Counted from the stretch's first letter, positions 35,692-44,590 are shown. The stretch: DNA of 64,000 nt from Bacteroidetes bacterium 43-93 (GCA_001897855.1 MKUO01000001.1:62001-126000), one strand, 5' to 3'. Notes: a model not told the origin generated them from the letters alone. Numbers and translations: made by a program.

Positions 35692-36390
35692 TTAGCTTTC
35701 TGTCAGCTGCGAAGAACGTTCCCTTACCCAGCCCAGAACTTTTTCTAATTGTTCTTCACGTGTCAGGCCGCTGTTATCCAATACAATAGCATCTTCCGCC
35801 TGGCGAAGGGGACTTACGTCCCTGTTGCTATCTATATAGTCCCTTAGTTCCAGGTTATGTTTTACTTCTTCCAGCGTGATGCTTGGGTTAACTGCGTATA
35901 GCTCCTCAAAACGGCGTTTTACCCTTACTGCCGGGTCCGCGGTCATAAATATTTTCAGTTCTGCATCCGGAAATACGGTAGTGCCTATATCCCGCCCATC
36001 CATTACGATGCCTTTCTTTTTCCCAAGCTTTTTTTGTTGCGCTGTAGCAAAGGCGCGTACTTCCCTGATGGCGGCAACATCGCTTACTTTTTCGGCTACG
36101 ATCATATCCCTTATCTGGTGTTCTACATTCTCATCATTCAGGAATATTTCCGATTTATTTGTGCTTTCGTTCAGATGAAAATTGAGGTGAATATTGGCTA
36201 ATGCATCCATCACTTCACCGGTCTCCTTGATGTCTATATTGTTGCGGAGTATATACAATGTTATTGCCCGGTACATGGCTCCGCTGTCAATGTATTGGTA
36301 ACCAAGTTTTGCGGCTAGTTCTTTGGCAAGAGTGCTTTTGCCGCAGGAAGAATACCCATCTATCGCTATGATAATCTTATGCCTCATCAA
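35692..36390 (-). CDS. cmk: Cytidylate kinase
   Basis: This 232-residue kinase has the P-loop IAIDGYSSCGKSTLAKELA, the CMP-binding YIDSGAMYRA, GIVMDGRDIGTTVFPDAEL, and the lid region RVKRRFEEL. It phosphorylates CMP and dCMP with ATP. Length matches the family. The gene precedes polX but the two are separated by a hairpin terminator. The start ATG at 36390 is preceded by a 91-nt AT-rich gap to the divergent GNAT gene. Confidence 0.95.
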   Translation of the reverse strand: MMRHKIIIAIDGYSSCGKSTLAKELAAKLGYQYIDSGAMYRAITLYILRNNIDIKETGEVMDALANIHLNFHLNESTNKSEIFLNDENVEHQIRDMIVAEKVSDVAAIREVRAFATAQQKKLGKKKGIVMDGRDIGTTVFPDAELKIFMTADPAVRVKRRFEELYAVNPSITLEEVKHNLELRDYIDSNRDVSPLRQAEDAIVLDNSGLTREEQLEKVLGWVRERSSQLTES

Positions 36391-36481
36391 GGCAAATTTC
36401 CGCCTTATAAACGGTAAAAAAAATATTGAAGATTATTTTTAAAACATTTATATTATTGAATATGGGCTAATGTAAATAACA

Positions 36482-37036
36482 ATGAATAACAACTACTTAT
36501 TTACCTCACCACGGTTGGGTTTTAGGGAATGGAATGATAGTGATATGGAACTGATGGCTCGGATCAACAATGATCCGGATGTGATGCGGTATTTTCCCTC
36601 AGTCCAAAGCAATACACAGACTGAGGCTTTTATCAGGCGTATGCAAAATCAGTTTGGGGAAAGAAAGTATTGTTATTTCGCTGTAGATACGCTGCACAAC
36701 AGAAACTTTATTGGGTTCATTGGCCTTTCATTTCAGGTTTTCGAAGCCTCATTCACTCCCTGCATAGATATTGGCTGGCGATTAAGCAAAGATGCGTGGG
36801 GTAATGGCTATGCTACAGAAGGTGCATTGCGTTGTCTGCAATATGGCTTTGAATTGCAGGGTATAGAAGAGATATTTTCTATGGCACCTAAAGTCAATCA
36901 ACCTTCTATAAATGTGATGCAGAAAATAGGGATGAATTATGTTTCAGACTTTAAGCATCCGCTGTTAAAAGATCATTCTCAATTGGAAGATTGCGTCTTG
37001 TATAAAATTCAAAGCCCCGTTAACCGGGGCTTTTGA
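36482..37036 (+). CDS. GNAT acetyltransferase, RimJ/RimL-like
   Basis: This 184-residue protein shows the RimJ/RimL N-terminal pattern (TSPRLGFREWNDSDMELMA), the core strand CIDIGWRLSKDAWGNGYATE (acetyl-CoA loop) and VNQPSINVMQKIGM. Relatives acetylate ribosomal protein N-termini or antibiotics, and the target here is unknown. It is monocistronic, with its stop overlapping a strong terminator. The gene is preceded by AT-rich DNA without a clear promoter match. Confidence 0.88.
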   Translation: MNNNYLFTSPRLGFREWNDSDMELMARINNDPDVMRYFPSVQSNTQTEAFIRRMQNQFGERKYCYFAVDTLHNRNFIGFIGLSFQVFEASFTPCIDIGWRLSKDAWGNGYATEGALRCLQYGFELQGIEEIFSMAPKVNQPSINVMQKIGMNYVSDFKHPLLKDHSQLEDCVLYKIQSPVNRGF

Positions 37037-37037
37037 A
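37008..37037. terminator. Terminator overlapping the GNAT stop codon
   Basis: AAAGCCCCG pairs with CGGGGCTTT, extended by flanking TTC/GAA, and may be read from both strands. The convergent dipeptidase gene ends at 37053. Confidence 0.88.
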
Positions 37038-37052
37038 TGATAATATCAGGAA

Positions 37053-38426
37053 TTAGTTTTTGCTCATTTCCGCATAATATTTGTGGAAGTAAGGCAGCGT
37101 TTCTATTCCTTTAAAATAGTTGAATACATCATATTTCTCGTTAGGAGAGTGGATGTTGTCATTGTCCAGTCCAAAGCCCATTAGTACGGTCTTTAACCCC
37201 AGTATTTTTTCAAATAGCGCTATGATAGGAATACTTCCGCCACCGCGTGTAGGTATCGGGTCTTTACCAAATGATGTTTTGATAGCTTCTGCTGCTGCTT
37301 TGTATGCCACAGAATCTGTCGGTGTAACAACAGGTTCACCGCCATGATGTGCTGTAACAGTAACCTTCACATAGTCAGGAGCTATACCTTCAAAATGCTT
37401 TTGGAACATCGCGGCTATTTCATCCGAATTCTGATCCGGAACCAGGCGCATAGATATTTTAGCGTTTGCTTTTGATGGCAACACCGTTTTAGCGCCTTCG
37501 CCTGTATACCCTCCCCAGATGCCGTTTACATCCAAAGTTGGACGAATGCCGGTGCGTTCCAGCGTAGTATATCCTTTTTCACCCCATACTTCATTAACGC
37601 CAAGGTCCTTTTTATATTCACTCAGGTCAAATGGTGCATTGTTCAATGCTTTGCGGTCAGCATCGCTCAGGTTTTGCACTTTATCGTAGAAACCCGGAAT
37701 AGTGATGTGATTATTCTCATCATGCAGCGAAGCGATCATTTTGCAAAGGATATTGATCGGGTTGGCTACAGCACCGCCATACACACCGCTATGCAGGTCG
37801 CGGTTAGGGCCTACTACTTCTACTTCCATGTATGCTAGTCCACGCAGGCCTGTTTCCAGGGATGGATGCTCCATGCTGATCATAGAAGTATCAGACACCA
37901 GTACTATGTCCGCCTTCAGTTTTTCCTTATTGCTTTCCAGGAATTTACCAAGGTTAGACGAACCCACTTCCTCTTCACCTTCAATCATGAATTTGATATT
38001 GCAAGGCAGTGTGTTGGTTTTTACCATCACTTCCAGCGCTTTCACATGCATGAACATTTGTCCTTTATCATCACAAGCGCCACGGGCGTATATTTTTTCG
38101 TCTTTAATTACCGGTTCAAAGGGGCCGCTGTGCCACAGTTCCAGCGGATCTGGCGGCTGCACATCATAGTGGCCATATACCAGCACAGTAGGCAGGGATG
38201 GATCTACCATCTTTTCACCATACACTATGGGGTGTCCGTCAGTAGGGCATATTTCGGCTTTATCGCAGCCGGCTTTCAGCAGATTCTCTTTAACTGCATC
38301 AGCGCAGCGTGCAACATCGCCTTTGTACTTGCTGTCTGCACTTACAGATGGTATGCGCAGCAGATCCAGTAATTCATCCAGGAAGCGTTGCTTATTTGAT
38401 GTGAGGTACTCGTTCCAAACTTGCAT
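37053..38426 (-). CDS. M20 family metallo-dipeptidase
   Basis: This 457-residue M20/M25/M40 peptidase starts at ATG 38426 (MQVWNEYLTSNKQRF). Key metal ligands are visible: VYGHYDVQPPDP (His and Asp), GACDDKGQM, GEEEVGSSN (catalytic Glu pair), and further ligands near VLVSDTSM and ALFEKILG. The lid domain is LHSGVYGGAVANPINILC. It likely cleaves dipeptides or related substrates in the cytosol, as no signal peptide is present. The substrate is not set by sequence. It is monocistronic. Confidence 0.92.
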   Translation of the reverse strand: MQVWNEYLTSNKQRFLDELLDLLRIPSVSADSKYKGDVARCADAVKENLLKAGCDKAEICPTDGHPIVYGEKMVDPSLPTVLVYGHYDVQPPDPLELWHSGPFEPVIKDEKIYARGACDDKGQMFMHVKALEVMVKTNTLPCNIKFMIEGEEEVGSSNLGKFLESNKEKLKADIVLVSDTSMISMEHPSLETGLRGLAYMEVEVVGPNRDLHSGVYGGAVANPINILCKMIASLHDENNHITIPGFYDKVQNLSDADRKALNNAPFDLSEYKKDLGVNEVWGEKGYTTLERTGIRPTLDVNGIWGGYTGEGAKTVLPSKANAKISMRLVPDQNSDEIAAMFQKHFEGIAPDYVKVTVTAHHGGEPVVTPTDSVAYKAAAEAIKTSFGKDPIPTRGGGSIPIIALFEKILGLKTVLMGFGLDNDNIHSPNEKYDVFNYFKGIETLPYFHKYYAEMSKN

Positions 38427-38585
38427 TTCTAAAAATTTAGGTCTCAAATGTAGTTAATTCATAAAACAGCCTCAACACACATTTATAAATCCCCCCTTAA
38501 ATCCTTATAAATAGCATTGCATGGCATGGTTTTTAAATCAGGTAACTATATAAAAACTGATCTTAAATCTTATAAAACACATGTT

Positions 38586-38816
38586 ATGACAACACGAAAC
38601 TGGGTATTGTTGGGATTGTGCGTTACTGCCGCCGCAGGCGTAGCTGCACTGTTTACAACAGAACAAGGCAAAAAGGTGCGCAGCAATCTTTCTGACTCTC
38701 TGTCCGATTGGTCGGATAAGCTCACAAAATTTGCAAAAAGTAATGGCGACGGGCTTGCAATGGCGGCAAATGACGTTAAGTCAAATGCAGCAAGGCATTT
38801 AAAAAACCTGCCATAG
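38586..38816 (+). CDS. Small YtxH-like protein
   Basis: This 76-residue protein starts at ATG 38586. The longer frame from TTG 38517 has no support. One N-terminal hydrophobic helix (WVLLGLCVTAAAGVAALFTT) is followed by an amphipathic Lys/Ser/Asp-rich helix (EQGKKVRSNLSDSLSDWSDK). This is the layout of YtxH-domain and related general-stress small proteins. Its role is unknown. It is closed by a clear terminator. Confidence 0.72.
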   Translation: MTTRNWVLLGLCVTAAAGVAALFTTEQGKKVRSNLSDSLSDWSDKLTKFAKSNGDGLAMAANDVKSNAARHLKNLP

Positions 38817-38824
38817 CAGGAAAG

Positions 38825-38857
38825 AAAGGGCCGGGTGAAAATCCGGCCCTTTATATT
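38825..38857 (+). terminator. Terminator after the YtxH-like gene
   Basis: AAAGGGCCGG pairs with CCGGCCCTTT across an 8-nt loop, followed by an AT-rich tail. Confidence 0.85.
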
Positions 38858-38884
38858 TATTATTATTTAAATTTTAAAACGAAA

Positions 38885-38915
38885 TTGTCAAATTATTTAT
38901 TTTCGACTAACTTTG
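38885..38915 (+). promoter_or_regulatory. Consensus promoter of queA
   Basis: TTG (38885-38887) and TAACTTTG (38908-38915) are 20 nt apart, matching the Bacteroidota -33/-7 arrangement. The ATG of queA is 27 nt downstream. Confidence 0.7.
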
Positions 38916-38941
38916 CACACTTTTAAAGTTGTCTGCCATAT

Positions 38942-39991
38942 ATGAAGTTGTCGCAATTTAAATTTGACTTACCTCTAAATCTTATCGCACAGCATCCTGC
39001 AAAGACTAGGGAAGAAAGTAGGTTAATGGTTATTCACCGCGACTCTGGTAAGATCGAGCATAAGACCTTCCGCGATATTATCGACTATTTTGATGATAAG
39101 GACGTAATGGTCGTTAACAATACCAAAGTATTTCCTGCAAGGCTATACGGCCGTAAAGAGAAGACCGGCGCTAAGATAGAAGTGTTCCTGCTTCGCGAAC
39201 TCAACAAGCCAAATCGTTTATGGGATGTTATAGTTGATCCGGCACGTAAAATACGTGTGGGTAATAAACTATACTTCGGTGATAATGACGAGCTGGTAGC
39301 CGAAGTAATCGATAACACTACCTCTCGCGGCCGTACTATCCGTTTTCTCTTTGATGGCGACGAAGAAGCTTTCAAAAAGATATTGGATACTTTGGGCGAA
39401 ACTCCGCTGCCAAAGTACATCAAAAGAAAGCCTGAAGAAGAAGACAGGGAGCGTTACCAGACTGTTTATGCCAAGTACGAAGGCGCAGTTGCAGCTCCTA
39501 CCGCTGGTCTGCACTTCAGCCGCGAACTAATTAAGCGCCTGGAGATCAAAGGTGTAAATTTCGCTGAGGCTACTTTACACACCGGTTTAGGCACCTTCCG
39601 CCCAATAGAAGTGGAAGACCTTTCCAAGCATAAAATGGATGCGGAATATTTCCGTGTAGATGAGTTTGCTACCAAAATAGTAAACAAAGCCAAGCTGGAC
39701 CATCGCAAAATATGTTCTGTTGGTACCACTACCATGCGTGCACTGGAAAGCTCGGTTACCGCACAGGGGCTGCTGAAGGCTGAAGAAGGCTGGACAAACT
39801 TGTTCATCCACCCGCCTTATGATTTTTCTATCGCTAATTCACTGGTTACCAACTTCCATCTGCCTAAAACAAGTCTTTTAATAATGGTTTGTGCTTTTGC
39901 AGGCTACGAACTTACAATGGAGGCTTACAATACCGCTATCAAAGAAAAATATCGTTTCTTCAGCTACGGAGATGCCATGTTGGTATTATAA
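38942..39991 (+). CDS. queA: S-adenosylmethionine:tRNA ribosyltransferase-isomerase
   Basis: This 349-residue enzyme transfers and isomerises the ribosyl part of SAM onto preQ1-tRNA, giving epoxyqueuosine in the wobble position. Typical blocks are [57 protein letters not shown]-like [13 protein letters not shown], and [11 protein letters not shown]. Length is standard. It has its own consensus promoter and a strong terminator downstream. Together with trmB and mnmH it adds to the tRNA-modification genes in the window. Confidence 0.97.
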   Translation: MKLSQFKFDLPLNLIAQHPAKTREESRLMVIHRDSGKIEHKTFRDIIDYFDDKDVMVVNNTKVFPARLYGRKEKTGAKIEVFLLRELNKPNRLWDVIVDPARKIRVGNKLYFGDNDELVAEVIDNTTSRGRTIRFLFDGDEEAFKKILDTLGETPLPKYIKRKPEEEDRERYQTVYAKYEGAVAAPTAGLHFSRELIKRLEIKGVNFAEATLHTGLGTFRPIEVEDLSKHKMDAEYFRVDEFATKIVNKAKLDHRKICSVGTTTMRALESSVTAQGLLKAEEGWTNLFIHPPYDFSIANSLVTNFHLPKTSLLIMVCAFAGYELTMEAYNTAIKEKYRFFSYGDAMLVL

Positions 39992-40015
39992 TAATTCACA
40001 CGATAATAACGTTTT

Positions 40016-40057
40016 ATACAACAGCGTACGTATCATATCGTACGCTGTTGTATTTTT
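40016..40057 (+). terminator. Terminator after queA
   Basis: A 15-bp inverted repeat (40016-40030 with 40039-40053, from ATACAACAGCGTACG) is followed by TTTT. Confidence 0.9.
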
Positions 40058-40063
40058 GGGTAT

Positions 40064-40639
40064 ATGCAGCAAAAGATCAGGACTATTTTACAAGAGTCGA
40101 TAAATGTTAAAAGCAAGTTGTTAGAGGACGCTGTTTTGATGCAAACCATCGAACAGGTAGTAGCGGCAATAATAGAGGCTTTCAATGCAGGTAATAAAGT
40201 GCTGTTCTGCGGTAACGGCGGAAGCGCGGCTGACGCGCAGCACCTCGCAGCGGAGTTCAGCGGCAGGTTCTATACCGACCGCAAACCATTGCCATCTGAA
40301 GCGCTTCATTGTAATACTTCTTATTTAACTGCGGTAGCAAACGATTATGGCTACGAATTCGTATATAGCAGGATAGTAAAAGGTACAGGTAAGCCCGGGG
40401 ATGTGATTGTTGGCTTAAGTACATCCGGTAATTCGGCTAATATTACACTGGCATTACAAACAGCCCGCGAGATTGGTATGAAAACTGTAGGATTAACAGG
40501 AGAAGGCGGTGGTAAAATGAAGGATTGGTGCGATTTTTTAATAGCTGTTCCCAGCAAGGATACACCACGGATACAGGAAAGCCATATCACGATCGGACAT
40601 ATTATCTGCCAGTTAGTAGAAGAAAGATTATTTATTTAA
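40064..40639 (+). CDS. gmhA: Phosphoheptose isomerase
   Basis: This 191-residue SIS-domain enzyme converts sedoheptulose 7-phosphate to D-glycero-D-manno-heptose 7-phosphate, the first step of ADP-heptose synthesis for LPS core. Visible motifs are LFCGNGGSAADAQHLAAEF, VGLSTSGNSANI and ESHITIGHIIC (zinc ligands His and Glu). It lies 15 nt upstream of gmhB, the next but one step in the same pathway. The kinase/adenylyltransferase gene hldE is not in the window. The start ATG sits 7 nt after the queA terminator. Confidence 0.94.
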   Translation: MQQKIRTILQESINVKSKLLEDAVLMQTIEQVVAAIIEAFNAGNKVLFCGNGGSAADAQHLAAEFSGRFYTDRKPLPSEALHCNTSYLTAVANDYGYEFVYSRIVKGTGKPGDVIVGLSTSGNSANITLALQTAREIGMKTVGLTGEGGGKMKDWCDFLIAVPSKDTPRIQESHITIGHIICQLVEERLFI

Positions 40640-40654
40640 AACACAAAGACGAAA

Positions 40655-41233
40655 ATGAGCGCGTTTAGCATTCCGGCACCTATAGATAGAAGCTGGACCC
40701 TGTTCCTGGACAGGGATGGGGTGATTAATGTGGAAAATGTAGGATCTTACATTACCGATTGGAATGATTTTAAATTTTGTGAAGGTACATTGCCTGCACT
40801 TCGTAAATTGAATGAAGTTTTCGGGCGTATTGTGGTAGTTACCAATCAGCGTGGGGTAGGAAAGGGTGTGATGTCTAAGGATGTGATGAAAGAGATCCAT
40901 GCTAACATGATTAATTGTGTAGTTGACGAAGGCGGCCGTATTGATAAAGTATATGCCTGCACCGCTGTAGATGATGCGGATCATAACAGGAAACCTAATA
41001 CCGGTATGGCTATGCAGGCAAAGGAAGATTTCCCGGAGATCGATTTTCAACGCAGTGTAATGGTAGGTAATAGTGTTTCGGACATGGAATTTGGTAAACG
41101 CCTCGCCATGCATACCGTTTTCCTGACTACCAAATACGAGCCTTTTGCTTTGCCGCATGATCTCATTGATGAGCAACACACATCGCTGCAGGTATGGGCA
41201 GAGCAGCTAAAACCTGCATTAATTGCTGGATAA
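40655..41233 (+). CDS. gmhB: D-glycero-beta-D-manno-heptose-1,7-bisphosphate 7-phosphatase
   Basis: This 192-residue HAD-IIIA phosphatase has the nucleophile loop FLDRDGVINVEN (Asp-x-Asp), the motif II region VVVTNQRGVGKG, and MVGNSVSDMEFG. It removes the C7 phosphate in ADP-heptose synthesis. Co-directional and 15 nt after gmhA. The usual three-Cys zinc loop of canonical GmhB reads CTAVDDADHNRKPN here, with fewer cysteines, so zinc binding may be reduced. The unit ends at the terminator at 41262. Confidence 0.88.
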   Translation: MSAFSIPAPIDRSWTLFLDRDGVINVENVGSYITDWNDFKFCEGTLPALRKLNEVFGRIVVVTNQRGVGKGVMSKDVMKEIHANMINCVVDEGGRIDKVYACTAVDDADHNRKPNTGMAMQAKEDFPEIDFQRSVMVGNSVSDMEFGKRLAMHTVFLTTKYEPFALPHDLIDEQHTSLQVWAEQLKPALIAG

Positions 41234-41261
41234 CAATTAGTTAGGTGTTTATGAAACTATG

Positions 41262-41288
41262 GAGGTGCTTTTATCAGCACCTCTTTTT
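41262..41288 (+). terminator. Terminator after gmhB
   Basis: GAGGTGCT pairs with AGCACCTC across a 6-nt loop, followed by TTTTT. It separates the heptose genes from the ribosomal operon. Confidence 0.9.
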
Positions 41289-41371
41289 ATATGTATTTAT
41301 AGGCAGGCCGATCGACTTTAATCCCGTTTTTAATGCCATTTTTCACAGATTAGGGATTTTTTGCACGAAAA

Positions 41372-41405
41372 TTTGTTATAAAATAAAAACTTTTCTTTAC
41401 CTTTG
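41372..41405 (+). promoter_or_regulatory. Promoter of the infA ribosomal operon
   Basis: TTTG (41372-41375) and TACCTTTG (41398-41405) are 22 nt apart, slightly more than the usual 19-21. The infA start is 14 nt after the -7 element, so the leader is short. Confidence 0.65.
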
Positions 41406-41419
41406 CAGTCCTTTTAAAT

Positions 41420-41638
41420 ATGGCTAAACAGTCCTTAATCAAACAAGACGGTACTATTGTTGAAGCATTATCAAACGCTATGTTCAGAGTACGTCTAGAA
41501 AATGGGCACGAAATATTAGCTACCATATCAGGTAAAATGCGGATGCACTATATACGTATTCTGCCTGGAGATAAGGTAGGTGTGGAAATGAGCCCTTATG
41601 ATTTAAGCCGTGGCCGTATTATTTATAGGTATAAATAA
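41420..41638 (+). CDS. infA: Translation initiation factor IF-1
   Basis: This 72-residue protein is a single S1-like OB fold ([20 protein letters not shown], then [19 protein letters not shown]). It binds the A site of the 30S subunit at initiation. Length is exactly that of the family. It opens the operon infA-rpmJ-rpsM-rpsK-rpsD-rpoA-rplQ and has its own promoter. In many genomes map or secY lies just upstream; here a terminator and gmhB do. Confidence 0.97.
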   Translation: MAKQSLIKQDGTIVEALSNAMFRVRLENGHEILATISGKMRMHYIRILPGDKVGVEMSPYDLSRGRIIYRYK

Positions 41639-41664
41639 AATTTTTAATAAATTAACCAACTGTC

Positions 41665-41781
41665 ATGAAGGTTAGAGCAGCTATAAAAAAGCGTAGTGCT
41701 GATTGCAAGATTGTTCGTCGTAAAGGTAAACTGTACGTGATCAACAAAAAGAATCCTCGTTTTAAACAACGCCAGGGATAA
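41665..41781 (+). CDS. rpmJ: Ribosomal protein bL36
   Basis: A 38-codon frame from ATG 41665 to TAA 41781 reads [20 protein letters not shown], then [18 protein letters not shown]. That is the full length and sequence pattern of L36. Only one Cys remains where the zinc-binding form has three Cys and one His, so this is the zinc-free type, a form often made under zinc limitation. It sits between infA and rpsM in the usual order. Confidence 0.97.
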   Translation: MKVRAAIKKRSADCKIVRRKGKLYVINKKNPRFKQRQG

Positions 41782-41827
41782 TATTAATTAGAAATTAGTT
41801 TTTAGAAATTAAAATTTATAAAAATAC

Positions 41828-42208
41828 ATGGCTCGTATAGCTGGTATAGACCTTCCAAAGAACAAGCGTGGTGAGATAGCGCTCACATATATCTACGGTA
41901 TCGGCCGTAGCACTGCTCAGTACATCCTCGACAAATCAGGCATTTCTTATGATAAGAAAGCTATGGAATGGAACGATGATGAGCAAGCGTCTATCCGTAA
42001 CATCATAAGCAGTGAGTTTAAAGTGGAAGGCCAGTTGCGTTCAGAAGTTCAAATGAACATCAAACGCCTGATGGATATTGCATGTTATCGCGGCGTACGT
42101 CACCGTAAAGGTTTGCCTCTGCGTGGTCAGCGTACTCGTACCAACAGCCGTACCCGTAAAGGTAAGCGCAAAACTGTTGCAGGTAAAAAGAAAGCACCTA
42201 AGAAATAA
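41828..42208 (+). CDS. rpsM: Ribosomal protein uS13
   Basis: This 126-residue protein begins [20 protein letters not shown] and ends in a basic tail ([20 protein letters not shown]), matching S13. It contacts 16S rRNA at the head of the 30S subunit. It is in the expected order after rpmJ. The 105-nt gap to rpsK holds two RNA hairpins. Confidence 0.97.
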   Translation: MARIAGIDLPKNKRGEIALTYIYGIGRSTAQYILDKSGISYDKKAMEWNDDEQASIRNIISSEFKVEGQLRSEVQMNIKRLMDIACYRGVRHRKGLPLRGQRTRTNSRTRKGKRKTVAGKKKAPKK

Positions 42209-42213
42209 TCTTA

Positions 42214-42285
42214 GAGCCACTGCCGGATCTGTTGGGGTGCAGCAGGGAGGAGTGGCTCAAAACCGTTTAACGACGGTTCTTTTTA
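42214..42285 (+). promoter_or_regulatory. RNA element and terminator-like hairpin between rpsM and rpsK
   Basis: GAGCCACT (42214-42221) pairs with AGTGGCTC (42251-42258) around an inner CTGTT/AGCAG hairpin with a 7-nt loop. A second hairpin, AACCGT/ACGGTT (42261-42278), is followed by TCTTTTTATT. The arrangement looks like an attenuator or a protein-binding leader that could trim expression of rpsK and following genes. Confidence 0.6.
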
Positions 42286-42313
42286 TTAACGACTACCTTA
42301 GTTCAAAATTAAA

Positions 42314-42715
42314 ATGGCAAAAGCTCAATCTTCTGCAAAAGCCGCGGCTAAAAAGCGCGTAGTAAAAGTTGATCCGCACGGCGATGTGCATATCAGCGCA
42401 ACATTCAACAACATCATCGTAAGCATTACCAACAAGCAAGGCCAGGTAATTTCATGGTCTTCTGCAGGTAAAATGGGCTTCCGTGGTTCTAAAAAGAACA
42501 CACCATACGCTGCTCAGATGGCTTCTCAGGACTGCGGTAAAGTAGCAGCCGATGCCGGTCTGAAGAAAGTAGACGTATTTGTTAAAGGTCCGGGTTCTGG
42601 CCGTGAAGGTGCCATCCGTGCTTTAGCAGCAGTAGGTATCGAAGTAGTATCTATCAAAGACGTTACTCCTATGCCGCACAATGGTTGCCGCCCTCCTAAA
42701 AAACGTAGGGTATAA
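42314..42715 (+). CDS. rpsK: Ribosomal protein uS11
   Basis: This 133-residue protein has the S11 core: [39 protein letters not shown], and the C-terminal [16 protein letters not shown]. It sits on the platform of the 30S subunit. The start is ATG 42314, [20 protein letters not shown]. The spacer before it contains the putative attenuator and the spacer after it (42716-42820) another hairpin. Confidence 0.97.
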   Translation: MAKAQSSAKAAAKKRVVKVDPHGDVHISATFNNIIVSITNKQGQVISWSSAGKMGFRGSKKNTPYAAQMASQDCGKVAADAGLKKVDVFVKGPGSGREGAIRALAAVGIEVVSIKDVTPMPHNGCRPPKKRRV

Positions 42716-42753
42716 TCTACAACCACATTAATAGTATTTTTTTAATTTTTTAA

Positions 42754-42806
42754 TAATAATACTGCTACGTATCGGGTTTTACGATTTTAAATGAGACGCA
42801 GCAGGT
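42754..42806 (+). promoter_or_regulatory. Hairpin leader upstream of rpsD
   Basis: CTGCT-A-CGT (42762-42770) pairs with ACG-C-AGCAG (42796-42804), enclosing an ATCG/CGAT mini-stem. An alternative AGTATT/AATACT pairing at 42733-42763 would exclude it. S4 often autoregulates its operon, so this is a plausible target; the link is inference. Confidence 0.45.
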
Positions 42807-42820
42807 AACAAAAATCGAAA

Positions 42821-43426
42821 ATGGCACGTTATACAGGACCAAAAAACAGAATCTGCCGCATCTTCGGCGAACCAATCTTAGGCTCAGGCAAAAACCTGCA
42901 AAAAAATAGCAATCCTCCGGGACAGCACGGACCTTCTAAGAAGCGCAAGGCTGCAAGTGAATACGCTATTCAGCTGAAAGAAAAACAAAAAGCTAAGTAC
43001 ACTTATGGTGTTCTGGAAAAACAATTCCGCAACACATATACTGAAGCTGCACGCCTGAAGGGCGCAACCGGTGAGAACCTGATCAAATTGCTGGAAGCTC
43101 GCCTGGATAATACAGTATTTCGTTTAGGTATTGCACCTACTCGTCCTGCTGCCCGTCAGCTGGTTTCTCACAAACACATTATGGTTAATGGCGAGATCGT
43201 AAACATCCCGTCTTACCAAATGAAACCGGGAGACATCATTGAACTGAAGCCAAAGAGCAAGGTGAATACAGATGTTACCAGCATGATACGTGGTAAAAAC
43301 CCTAAGATCAGCTGGGTTGACTGGAATGAAAAAGATCTGAAAGGTACATACATTGCTCATCCGGAACGCGAATCAGTTCCTGAGAACATTAAGGAGCAAT
43401 TGATAGTGGAATTGTACTCTAAGTAA
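42821..43426 (+). CDS. rpsD: Ribosomal protein uS4
   Basis: This 201-residue protein begins MARYTGPKNRICRIFGEPIL and has the S4 RNA-binding domain with LEARLDNTVFRLGIAPTRPA and RQLVSHKHIMVNGEIVNIPS. It is a primary 16S rRNA binder. It lies between rpsK and rpoA as in most bacteria. Cysteine-rich zinc motifs of some S4 forms are absent. A hairpin element lies in its 5' leader and another after its stop. Confidence 0.97.
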   Translation: MARYTGPKNRICRIFGEPILGSGKNLQKNSNPPGQHGPSKKRKAASEYAIQLKEKQKAKYTYGVLEKQFRNTYTEAARLKGATGENLIKLLEARLDNTVFRLGIAPTRPAARQLVSHKHIMVNGEIVNIPSYQMKPGDIIELKPKSKVNTDVTSMIRGKNPKISWVDWNEKDLKGTYIAHPERESVPENIKEQLIVELYSK

Positions 43427-43435
43427 TAATTTTAC

Positions 43436-43470
43436 GCTCCTGCTTCACCGCAGGAGCTTTGCTTGTTTTT
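43436..43470 (+). terminator. Hairpin with T-rich tail between rpsD and rpoA
   Basis: GCTCCTGC (43436-43443) pairs with GCAGGAGC (43450-43457), followed by TTTGCTTGTTTTT. It could be a partial terminator adjusting the ratio of rpoA to ribosomal protein messages, or an RNA processing site. Confidence 0.65.
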
Positions 43471-43518
43471 AGCAGGCACCTCAATAACACAAAAACGTAA
43501 AAAAATCAAAAGCTCAAT

Positions 43519-44514
43519 ATGGCCATATTGAATTTTCAAAAACCGGATAAGATAGTTCTTCAGAAAGCTAATGACTTCGAAGCACAATTCGAATTCCGTC
43601 CTCTGGAACAAGGATATGGTGTTACCATTGGTAACGCTCTTCGTCGTGTGTTGCTTTCTTCTCTGGAAGGGTACGCGATCACCGCTATCAAAATAGCTGG
43701 TGCAGATCACGAATTTGCTACCATCAAAGGTGTACTCGAAGATGTTACTGAGATCATCCTGAACCTGAAACAGGTACGCCTGAAAAAGGCGGTAGAAGGG
43801 GATGTAACTTCTGACAGGGTAGAACTGACTATCAAAGGTAAAGAAGCGTTTACTGCCGCTATGATTGGCGAAGCGCTGCCTAACTTTGAAGTGATGAACC
43901 CGGAACTGGTTATCTGCAGCATGGATCCTGGCACTACTTTCCAGATCGAACTGCATATAGGTAAAGGTCGTGGTTACGTTCCTGCAGAGGAAAATCGTCC
44001 TAAAGAAGCGCCGTTGGGTATTATCGCCATCGACTCTATCTACACGCCGATCAAAAATGTAAAATACAGCATCGAAAACACCCGCGTTGAACAACGTACG
44101 GACTTCGAAAAACTGATAATGGAAGTTTCTACAGATGGTACCATCCATCCTGAAGAAGCTGTGAAAGAAGCTTCACGCATCCTGATCCAGCACCTGATGA
44201 TCATCACTGATGAGAACATCTCACTGGATACTAAGCGCGAAGAAAAAGAAGCAGTAGTAGATGAAGAAACATTGCAACTGCGCAAAGTACTGAACACTCC
44301 TCTGGAAGATCTGGAACTTTCTGTACGTGCATTCAACTGTCTGAAAGCCGCTAAGATCAATTCACTGAGCGAGCTGGTACAATACACCCAGGAAGAACTG
44401 ATGAAATTCCGCAACTTCGGTCAGAAATCTCTGTCTGAAATTGAACAAGTGTTGGGCGAACGCGGCTTGCACTTCGGTATGGATATCAGCAAATTCCACC
44501 GCAGCAACGATTAA
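43519..44514 (+). CDS. rpoA: RNA polymerase alpha subunit
   Basis: This 331-residue protein has both domains. The N-terminal dimerisation part includes [20 protein letters not shown] and [10 protein letters not shown]. After the linker (residues 230-255) the C-terminal domain has [20 protein letters not shown] and [16 protein letters not shown], which contact DNA and activators. Length is normal for Bacteroidota. It follows rpsD and precedes rplQ, with an AT-rich inverted repeat between rpoA and rplQ. Confidence 0.98.
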   Translation: MAILNFQKPDKIVLQKANDFEAQFEFRPLEQGYGVTIGNALRRVLLSSLEGYAITAIKIAGADHEFATIKGVLEDVTEIILNLKQVRLKKAVEGDVTSDRVELTIKGKEAFTAAMIGEALPNFEVMNPELVICSMDPGTTFQIELHIGKGRGYVPAEENRPKEAPLGIIAIDSIYTPIKNVKYSIENTRVEQRTDFEKLIMEVSTDGTIHPEEAVKEASRILIQHLMIITDENISLDTKREEKEAVVDEETLQLRKVLNTPLEDLELSVRAFNCLKAAKINSLSELVQYTQEELMKFRNFGQKSLSEIEQVLGERGLHFGMDISKFHRSND

Positions 44515-44523
44515 ATATTAATC

Positions 44524-44590
44524 CAAAATCCAAAAGTAGAAATTCAAAAAACGAATCATTTTACTTTTGGATTTTGAATTTTGAATTTTT
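44524..44590 (+). repeat. AT-rich inverted repeat between rpoA and rplQ
   Basis: CAAAATCCAAAAGTA (44524-44538) is perfectly repeated in inverted form at 44562-44576, then GAATTTTGAATTTTT. The 15-bp stem has a 23-nt loop. AAATCC/TTTTGAA short words of this kind recur in Bacteroidota spacers and may be a mobile repeat; as an RNA it could end or process the message. Confidence 0.6.

Noticed and set aside
43432-44148. 238-codon minus-strand open frame
   Set aside because: It is antisense to rpoA, which is certain, so this frame is a shadow.
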